Source: Propionivibrio sp. (GTDB lineage: Bacteria; Pseudomonadota; Gammaproteobacteria; Burkholderiales; Rhodocyclaceae). From it: a DNA stretch of 32,382 nucleotides. Location: assembly GCF_029255185.1 (NCBI RefSeq), contig NZ_JAPUVO010000058.1, positions 1 to 32,382 of the forward strand, in the 5' to 3' direction. Of the stretch, positions 26,143 to 32,382 are shown piece after piece. The number at the start of each line of letters is the position of its first letter. Position 1 is the stretch's first letter. The notes under the pieces are model-generated. The model ran no database searches. It saw only the letters and a list, made by a program, of their open reading frames with translations, and was not told the origin of the DNA. The position numbers were made by a program, and so were the translations under genes.

Positions 26143-26925
26143 TCAACTACCGGCAACCGCCTTGCGCACGATAGCCAGTGCCGAACGCAAGTCCTCGATG
26201 CCGATTTGCCCCGGCGCCGAACTGCTCTTGCCGACAGCAAACGTCGCGGCCGAACCATAGACCCAGCCGAAGATACGCGATAGCGAACCGACACCACCCA
26301 TCGCTATACTGATCAGCGGGATACTGATCAAATGCCGCGCACGATCGGTCGCCGCCAGTAAGGCCAGCACGTCCTGCGCGTCCCGCGGCATCACCGCCAC
26401 CTTAGCGACATCCGCACCCAGTTTCTCGGCCGCGGCGAACCTGCTGTCGAGTGTCGCCGCATCCGGCGTCAGCTCGAAGTTGTGATAGGACATGATCATC
26501 GCCACCCCGTTGGCCGCCGAGACCTCACGCAAGCGTTTCAAGTCCTCGGGCGCGTTGGACAGTTCGTAGTCGATCATCTCGACGCAACGGGCCTGGCAAG
26601 CGGCGGTATAGATTGCCACCACTTCGGCTTCGGCAATCGGGATCGGCGTTCCGCCCTCGCTCACGTTGCGCCGGGTGAGCAGCACGGGAATGCCGCCGGC
26701 CGCCTGGCGGATGGCCTCTGCCGTCCCCACCACGGCCTTGATGTCGCCAATGGCGGTAAAGAAATCGATGCGCCATTCGAGCAGATCGGGCCGCCTGGGA
26801 ACAATCGCCGCGACTTCGTCGAGAATCGCTTCCTGCGTTGCCCCAACCAACGGGGTGATGATGGCCGGCAACGCTCCGCCTCCGAGCGGCTTGCCCTGGA
26901 CCTGGATGGGTTTGATTTGCTTCAT
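26143..26925 (-). CDS. aroD: Type I 3-dehydroquinate dehydratase AroD
   Basis: This 260-residue class I dehydroquinase dehydrates 3-dehydroquinate in the shikimate pathway through a Schiff base. Visible motifs are PDLLEWRIDFF (E50, R52, D54), LLTRR, the catalytic histidine in SYHNF (H148), the Schiff-base lysine in DVAKVAVMP (K175) and the C-terminal SSAPGQI loop. The ATG at 26923-26925 is preceded by GAGG seven bases upstream; an upstream in-frame ATG adds twelve residues without similarity. Its stop faces the end of the OprM-like gene. Betaproteobacteria more often rely on the unrelated type II enzyme AroQ, so this copy may be additional or replacing. The 241 bp upstream contain a long inverted repeat. 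Confidence 0.95.
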   Translation of the reverse strand: MKQIKPIQVQGKPLGGGALPAIITPLVGATQEAILDEVAAIVPRRPDLLEWRIDFFTAIGDIKAVVGTAEAIRQAAGGIPVLLTRRNVSEGGTPIPIAEAEVVAIYTAACQARCVEMIDYELSNAPEDLKRLREVSAANGVAMIMSYHNFELTPDAATLDSRFAAAEKLGADVAKVAVMPRDAQDVLALLAATDRARHLISIPLISIAMGGVGSLSRIFGWVYGSAATFAVGKSSSAPGQIGIEDLRSALAIVRKAVAGS

Positions 26926-27029
26926 GTTTGACCTCGTTGACCGGTTGGCTGCCGACGGCAATCCGTCATTAATGCGGAATGTTACATGCTTACATGCTCC
27001 CGGCTTTCACCTTTAAAAACTCAGTTGTT

Positions 27030-27141
27030 ACCGCAAAGGCGCGAAGGACGCAGGGTGCCGCAAAGAACATCATGGTGAATGGAGCAATCCATGCCATCCC
27101 TTGTTTTCTTTGCGATCTTCGCGTCTTTGCGCCTTTGCGGT
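27030..27141. repeat. Imperfect long inverted repeat with ~9-bp internal periodicity, copy 2
   Basis: The left arm begins ACCGCAAAGGCGC (27030-27042) and continues with GAAGGACGCAGGG-type units. The right arm (about 27107-27141) ends with the exact reverse complement of those first 13 bases (27129-27141). The loop is about 40 bp. It is related in unit design to the element at 15125-15202 and, like it, lies between two genes on one strand (the RlmN-like gene and aroD). The remainder of this gap holds only a TACATGCT direct duplication (26983-26998). Confidence 0.8.
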
Positions 27142-27166
27142 GGATTTTTGATTTTTTCACAACCCC

Positions 27167-28168
27167 TCAGATCAAGCGAGCACGCAGTTGACCGCAGGCA
27201 CCGTCGATGTCTTGCCCAGCCGAATCGCGCAAGCGGGTGACGATGCCGTGCTGATGCAAGCGCCCGGCCAGTGCAGCGGCGCGCGCCCAGGCCGGGCGCT
27301 TGAAGGCCAGGCCATTGACCGTGTTGTAGGGGATGAAATTCATCATCGCGTATTTTCCGCTGAGCAGCCTGACGATGCCGTCCATTTCCGCATCGCTATC
27401 ATTGACGCCCTCAAGCAGGGTCCACTGATACTGGATCGGGTAGCCCGTCGCCCGGGCGTAACGTTCGCCGAGTTCGACGAGTTCGGCCGGGGCTATGCGC
27501 GGTGCACGCGGCAACAGTCTGGCGCGCAATTCGGCGCTGGTGGTGTGCAGCGAGAGCGCCAGCGCCGGCCTGACACGGCCAAGTGGCAAGCGTTCAAACA
27601 CCCGTCGGTCACCAACGGTCGAGAAGACAAGATTCTTGTGCCCGATCGCTCCCGCCGTGCCGAGTAGCTCGATGGCTTCGAGCACGTTGTCCAGGTTGTG
27701 CGCCGGCTCGCCCATGCCCATGAACACCACCTTGCTGACCGCCCGCCGGCTGCGCGCGAGCACCACCTGCGCGACAATCTCGGCGCTACCGAGCTGGCGC
27801 AGCAGGCCGTCGCGGCCGGTCATGCAAAAACCGCAGCCGACCGCACAGCCAACCTGAGTCGACACGCACAGACCGGCGCGTGGCAGCAGAACGCTTTCCA
27901 CCGTCTGCCCATCGACTAGCTCAAGGAGAAGGCGCACCGAACCGTCCGCCCCAGGGTGTTCGGCACGCAGGCGGGCAAGTGTCGCCAATTCCTCGCTGAT
28001 GGCGGGCAATGCCTGGCGCAGGGCAAGCGGGAGAAAATTCTCCGGCCTCTGACGGCGCCCGCCGCTGTCCAGCGCACGCGCCTGCAACCAGGCGCGCAGC
28101 ACGCGTTGCTCATGGCACGGTTTGGCGCCGAGATCACGCAGGCGTTGACGGATGTGTTCAATTCGCAT
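27167..28168 (-). CDS. RlmN/Cfr-family radical SAM RNA methyltransferase (RlmN-like paralogue)
   Basis: This 333-residue enzyme belongs to the dual-site rRNA/tRNA adenine C2-methyltransferase family. The 4Fe-4S radical-SAM motif is CAVGCGFC (C108, C112, C115). Both methyl-transfer cysteines of RlmN are conserved: C101 in LCVSTQVGC and C325 in DIDGACGQL. VVFMGMGEPAHNLDNV, FSTVGDRRVFERLP and ALSLHTT are further family motifs. The N-terminus (MRIEHIRQRLRDLGAKPCHEQRVLRAWL) is shorter than and unlike that of the canonical RlmN, which is normally elsewhere near ndk or hisS. This may therefore be a second, divergent copy with another substrate. The start ATG at 28166-28168 was chosen because the frame upstream reads antisense into the lipoprotein gene with no similarity. 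Confidence 0.85.
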   Translation of the reverse strand: MRIEHIRQRLRDLGAKPCHEQRVLRAWLQARALDSGGRRQRPENFLPLALRQALPAISEELATLARLRAEHPGADGSVRLLLELVDGQTVESVLLPRAGLCVSTQVGCAVGCGFCMTGRDGLLRQLGSAEIVAQVVLARSRRAVSKVVFMGMGEPAHNLDNVLEAIELLGTAGAIGHKNLVFSTVGDRRVFERLPLGRVRPALALSLHTTSAELRARLLPRAPRIAPAELVELGERYARATGYPIQYQWTLLEGVNDSDAEMDGIVRLLSGKYAMMNFIPYNTVNGLAFKRPAWARAAALAGRLHQHGIVTRLRDSAGQDIDGACGQLRARLI

Positions 28169-28206
28169 GGAAAGCGAATGCTGACCAGCCAGCGGATCGT
28201 CCAGGA

Positions 28207-28740
28207 TTAGCGGAGTGGGGGTGGCGGTGGTGGATAGCCTGGTGGTGGCGGCGGTGGCGGCTGATGCTCCGGCAGCGGGACATAATCCGATGGGATACTG
28301 CGACGGACAACGTAGCCGCTTGATACCGGGACTTTGTGGCCCTGCGCATACATGCACTGAACAAAGCTCTGGTCATAACGCTTCTGCGTCCCGTAACGGG
28401 ATGCGTCGGCTGCTGCGACCCCGGAAACGCCACCGACCGCCAGCCCCATACCAGCGCCGACTCCGGCACCCTGCGAGCCGCCAATCGCGGCGCCGGCCGC
28501 AGCGCCGATCACCGTTCCGATGGCGGCGCTGCGCACGCCGGCATCAAGCGCAGCGCCGTCGGCGGTATGCACACCAATGGCCTGGCTGGCGTAATTCCGG
28601 CACATGGACTCATCGGCGCGGAATTGATCAAACCCTTTGCCGGAGCCCGGCAAAGCCATGACGCTTGGCCCGGTGGGCAGGCTGGCGCAGGCGGTGAGAA
28701 GAATCAGCACAAGCGGAGAAAATCGACGCAGCTCAATCAT
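28207..28740 (-). CDS. Glycine-zipper outer-membrane-type lipoprotein with proline-rich tail
   Basis: This 177-residue predicted lipoprotein has a short signal peptide ending in LLTAC (C18). Residues about 65-110 form a glycine-zipper segment (SAAIGTVIGAAAGAAIGG followed by GAGVGAGMGLAVGG), a motif that inserts into or spans membranes in several envelope proteins. A conserved-looking middle region with two cysteines (SMCRNYASQA and QSFVQCMYAQGHKVP) suggests a disulfide. The last 20 residues are almost all proline and glycine. The function is unknown. The ATG at 28738-28740 was preferred; a GTG three codons upstream overlaps the stop of the preceding gene. The RlmN-like gene begins 38 bp downstream. 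Confidence 0.8.
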   Translation of the reverse strand: MIELRRFSPLVLILLTACASLPTGPSVMALPGSGKGFDQFRADESMCRNYASQAIGVHTADGAALDAGVRSAAIGTVIGAAAGAAIGGSQGAGVGAGMGLAVGGVSGVAAADASRYGTQKRYDQSFVQCMYAQGHKVPVSSGYVVRRSIPSDYVPLPEHQPPPPPPPGYPPPPPPLR

Positions 28741-28745
28741 GGCGC

Positions 28746-29108
28746 TCACCGATTCTGGTTAGCTGAAGGGCCAACTTTTTGCCACGGGCCGGGGCAGCTA
28801 CTGACCGTCGGGTAGTAGGCAGAACGCTCCTGACAGTAATACCAGAAGCCCGGCTCGAAAGTTTGCCGGGGCAAAACGGGTGGCGGCGCCACGACTTCGC
28901 TTTGCTCGATATAGACCGGCTCGCGAATGGTAAGCACCGGCGCGTAAACCACGCTCGGCGGATAATAGTAGGTCGGCGGCGGGTACCAGGGGTAAGGCAC
29001 ACCAAGATAAAACCCGAAACGCGAATGGTGATGGCCATGCGAGTGGTGCTGAGCTAATGCCGACTGGCTCAGTAACAACGCCAGAAAAGCCAGGATGGTC
29101 GCTTTCAC
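28746..29108 (-). CDS. Exported His/Tyr/Pro-rich small protein, unknown function
   Basis: This 120-residue protein has a clean Sec signal peptide ending in SALAQ at about residue 20. The mature N-terminus is histidine-rich (HHSHGHHHSR), then comes a proline/tyrosine-rich stretch (PYPWYPPPTYYYPP) and a C-terminal motif FWYYCQERSAYYPTVSSCPGPWQKV. I have seen the YYC...YYPxVxxCPxxWxxV pattern in many proteobacterial hypothetical envelope proteins, but know no function. The start is GTG at 29106-29108, supported by a perfect GGAGG five bases upstream; no suitable ATG exists at the signal-peptide start. The stop codon lies six bases before the lipoprotein ATG, so the two genes are co-transcribed. 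Confidence 0.78.
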   Translation of the reverse strand: MKATILAFLALLLSQSALAQHHSHGHHHSRFGFYLGVPYPWYPPPTYYYPPSVVYAPVLTIREPVYIEQSEVVAPPPVLPRQTFEPGFWYYCQERSAYYPTVSSCPGPWQKVGPSANQNR

Positions 29109-29286
29109 GAATGCCTCCAAAGCGGGGAGAGAGATCATCAATGTAACGCAGCAGCAGGCGATACGCTGACCTGCGATACACTCTGTTACGATAAACAAGT
29201 GCCCTATCATCTTGAGATCGTAGCCAGCCGGTCGGCCCCAGCCCGGATTGCCCTTGGTTTCTTGCCCCCACGAAAAGAAAGCCGCC

Positions 29287-30327
29287 ATGCGTATTGAACA
29301 GGATCTCAAACTCGACTTCAAGGACGTCCTCATCCGCCCGAAACGCTCGACACTGACCTCACGCTCCGAAGTCGATATTTCCCGTGATTTCGTTTTTCTG
29401 CACTCGCGGCGCAAGTATCACGGCATTCCCGTCATCGCCGCCAACATGGATGCGACCGGAACCTTCGAAATGGCGCAGGCGCTGGCCAGGCATCAGCTTT
29501 GCGTCGCCTTGCACAAGCATTATGGCGAGGCCGAACTGCTCGCCTTCTTTGCCGAACAAGCAATGTCACCCGCATCCTTTTATTCGATGGGAATTACCGC
29601 GCCGGATTACGACAAGTTCTGCCGGGTCAAGAAACTCGCCGGCGATACCATCCAGAACGTCTGTGTCGATGTCGCCAATGGTTATACCAAAGCCTTTGTC
29701 GGCTTCATCCACAAACTGCGCGCGGCCTACCCCGACATCACCATCATGGCCGGCAACGTGGTCACTGGCGAAATGACCGAGGAACTGATCCTCGACGGGG
29801 TCGATATCGTCAAGGTCGGCATCGGCCCCGGTTCGGTGTGCACCACGCGCCGGATGTCCGGTGTCGGTTACCCGCAGCTTTCGGCGATCATCGAGTGTGC
29901 CGACGCAGCGCACGGTTTGCACGGGCTGATCTGCGCCGACGGTGGCTGTACCTCGCCAGGCGACCTGGCCAAGGCTTTTGGCGCCGGCGCCGATTTTGTC
30001 ATGCTCGGCGGCATGCTCGCCGGACACGACGAATGCGCTTCCGAAATCGTCGAACAGGACGGCGTGCGTAAGATGCGTTTTTACGGAATGAGCTCGCGCG
30101 AAGCGATGAAGAAATATGCCGGAGGGGTCGCCGAATACCGCGCCGCCGAGGGCAAGGATGTCCTGCTTGACTATCGCGGCCCCGTAGAAAACACCGTGCA
30201 GGAGATTCTTGGCGGCGTGCGTTCGGCCTGTACCTATGTCGGCGCGCGCACGCTCAAGGAGCTGTCCAAGCGCACCACCTTCATTCGCGTCACCCAGCAG
30301 TTGAACGAGGTTTTCGGCCAGGCTTGA
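29287..30327 (+). CDS. guaC: GMP reductase GuaC
   Basis: This 346-residue NADPH-dependent enzyme converts GMP to IMP in purine salvage. It shares the IMPDH barrel but lacks CBS domains. It begins [23 protein letters not shown] as in enterobacterial GuaC. The catalytic cysteine is in [11 protein letters not shown] (C185), followed by [12 protein letters not shown] and the DGGCTSPGD phosphate-binding region. [13 protein letters not shown] and the FYGMSS flap are intact. AAGAAAG precedes the ATG. The gene is divergent from the exported-protein gene across 178 bp with no clear promoter. The norCB operon starts downstream behind its own regulatory site. Confidence 0.96.
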   Translation: MRIEQDLKLDFKDVLIRPKRSTLTSRSEVDISRDFVFLHSRRKYHGIPVIAANMDATGTFEMAQALARHQLCVALHKHYGEAELLAFFAEQAMSPASFYSMGITAPDYDKFCRVKKLAGDTIQNVCVDVANGYTKAFVGFIHKLRAAYPDITIMAGNVVTGEMTEELILDGVDIVKVGIGPGSVCTTRRMSGVGYPQLSAIIECADAAHGLHGLICADGGCTSPGDLAKAFGAGADFVMLGGMLAGHDECASEIVEQDGVRKMRFYGMSSREAMKKYAGGVAEYRAAEGKDVLLDYRGPVENTVQEILGGVRSACTYVGARTLKELSKRTTFIRVTQQLNEVFGQA

Positions 30328-30343
30328 GGAACCAGCGAGGTTT

Positions 30344-30384
30344 TTAATCTACATCAATGTCGATAAGCGCAGACCATAGATAAT
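30344..30384 (+). promoter_or_regulatory. FNR/Dnr-type box and -10 element of the norCB promoter
   Basis: TTAAT-CTAC-ATCAA (30344-30357) matches the FNR/Dnr/NnrR consensus TTGAT-N4-ATCAA at all but one position. GATAAT (30379-30384) is a plausible -10. The start of transcription would fall near 30391, placing the centre of the box about 41 bp upstream, the standard spacing for a class II FNR-family activator. This predicts induction under low oxygen or by nitric oxide. Confidence 0.65.
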
Positions 30385-30420
30385 GCGCAGGTAACATTTT
30401 TCATACAACGGGGGACTACC

Positions 30421-30852
30421 ATGAGTGGCGCTTTCTCAAAGTCGATGGCGCGCAATATTTTTTTCGGGGGGACGGCATTTTTCTTCTTCCTGTTTCTTGC
30501 GCTCAGCTTCGACACCATACAGCAGTACCCGAAACGCGACATGCGGCAGAACATCACTCCGCAGGTCGTCGCCGGCAAGCACATTTGGGAAACACGCAAT
30601 TGCATTGGTTGCCACACCTTGATGGGCGAAGGCGCCTATTTCGCACCGGAGCTGGGCAATGTGGTCGCCCGACTGGGCAGCAAGGAGGCGGTCAAGGCCT
30701 TTATCCAGAGTCGTCCGGTCGCCGGCATTCCGGGCCGCCGCAGCATGCCGCAGTTCAACCTGACGGATAAGGAACTCGACGAAATCGCCGCTTTCCTGGA
30801 GCACGTCAACACGATCAACAGCGCCAACTGGCCGCCCAACATCCAGGGCTGA
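30421..30852 (+). CDS. norC: Nitric oxide reductase cytochrome c subunit NorC
   Basis: This 143-residue membrane-anchored cytochrome c passes electrons to NorB for reduction of NO to N2O. A single transmembrane helix (about residues 12-30) is followed by a periplasmic domain with the heme motif CIGCH (C61, C64, H65). The distal methionine ligand is likely in RRSMPQF (M109). GEGAYFAPELGNV and the terminal NWPPNIQG are NorC hallmarks. It is followed 18 bp later by norB. The promoter carries an FNR/Dnr-type box. Confidence 0.97.
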   Translation: MSGAFSKSMARNIFFGGTAFFFFLFLALSFDTIQQYPKRDMRQNITPQVVAGKHIWETRNCIGCHTLMGEGAYFAPELGNVVARLGSKEAVKAFIQSRPVAGIPGRRSMPQFNLTDKELDEIAAFLEHVNTINSANWPPNIQG

Positions 30853-32244
<1,392 letters not shown>

Positions 32245-32274
32245 TCCGCAAGCAACTCTCGATAAAGTCAGATA

Positions 32275-32350
32275 CCACCGGCAAAGCCGGTGGCTTGAGA
32301 TTGTGAGCGCCTCAAAGGCGCCCATGAAACCTTGAGCCGCCCTTGGCGGC
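32275..32350. repeat. Three tandem short hairpins downstream of norB
   Basis: Three consecutive stem-loops occur: CCACCGGC-AAA-GCCGGTGG (32275-32293), GCGCC-TCAAA-GGCGC (32307-32321) and GCCGCC-CTT-GGCGGC (32336-32350). They are separated by 13-14 nt that include CTTGAG twice (32294-32299, 32331-32336). None is followed by a U-run, so they are not a standard terminator. Multi-hairpin arrays of this design occur at ends of IS200/IS605-type elements and in their associated RNAs, but no transposase lies inside the window. Confidence 0.65.
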
Positions 32351-32382
32351 TTACCCCAGTTCGAGCTTCATCTGATCGTACC

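Noticed and set aside
29109-29286. Promoter pair in the guaC divergent region
   Set aside because: GATAC occurs twice and TACGAT could be a -10, but no combination with a credible -35 was found on either strand.
32275-32293. First hairpin after norB as an intrinsic terminator
   Set aside because: Strong 8-bp stem, but followed by CTTGAG instead of a U-tract; treated as part of the hairpin array.

Overview
This window is a GC-rich, densely coded chromosomal segment from a Gram-negative proteobacterium, most likely a betaproteobacterium of the Rhodocyclales (Dechloromonas/Accumulibacter-like). That placement is inferred from the purM / hda–HAD–pcnB–folK–panBCD arrangement, an endonuclease-type MutL of the beta-proteobacterial/Neisseria kind, and a short-chain cytochrome c nitric oxide reductase (norCB). 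No 16S or other decisive marker is present.

Layout. Positions 1-137 hold the 3' end of a probable ISAs1-family insertion sequence, which runs into the 3' end of a dedA gene on the minus strand. mutL and miaA follow on the plus strand, translationally coupled. A membrane-bound PAS-GGDEF diguanylate cyclase (minus) comes next. Upstream of it lies a 316-bp gene-free stretch whose minus strand can fold into a compact four-way-junction RNA ending in a good intrinsic terminator. Then, all minus, come an RND efflux permease, its adaptor and purM. Divergently on plus run hda, a HAD phosphatase, pcnB, folK, the pantothenate genes panB, panC and panD, and the serine genes serC and serA. A NYN-LOTUS predicted RNase (minus) converges on serA. 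Next to it is a wrecked TetR-type regulator, divergent from a complete tripartite RND operon (adaptor, permease, outer-membrane factor; plus). A minus-strand group holds a His/Tyr/Pro-rich exported protein, a glycine-zipper lipoprotein, an RlmN-like radical SAM enzyme and type I aroD. guaC and the norCB operon close the window on plus, followed by three tandem hairpins at the right edge.

How the genes work together. Most are housekeeping: mismatch repair and tRNA modification (mutL-miaA), purine synthesis and salvage (purM, guaC), replication control (hda), RNA 3' adenylation (pcnB), folate/pantothenate/CoA supply (folK, panBCD), serine synthesis (serC, serA) and the shikimate pathway (aroD). 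The accessory content is two RND efflux systems, of which only the second brings its own outer-membrane channel, and NO detoxification/denitrification (norCB) behind an FNR/Dnr-type box centred about 41 bp upstream of the predicted start of transcription.

The items most worth a second look are the structured RNA between the RND operon and the GGDEF gene, the collapsed TetR repressor beside the second efflux operon, in-frame 12-bp tandem repeats in two lipoprotein signal peptides of that operon, two copies of a long imperfect inverted repeat, the near-perfect palindromes before panB and serA, and the hairpin array after norB.
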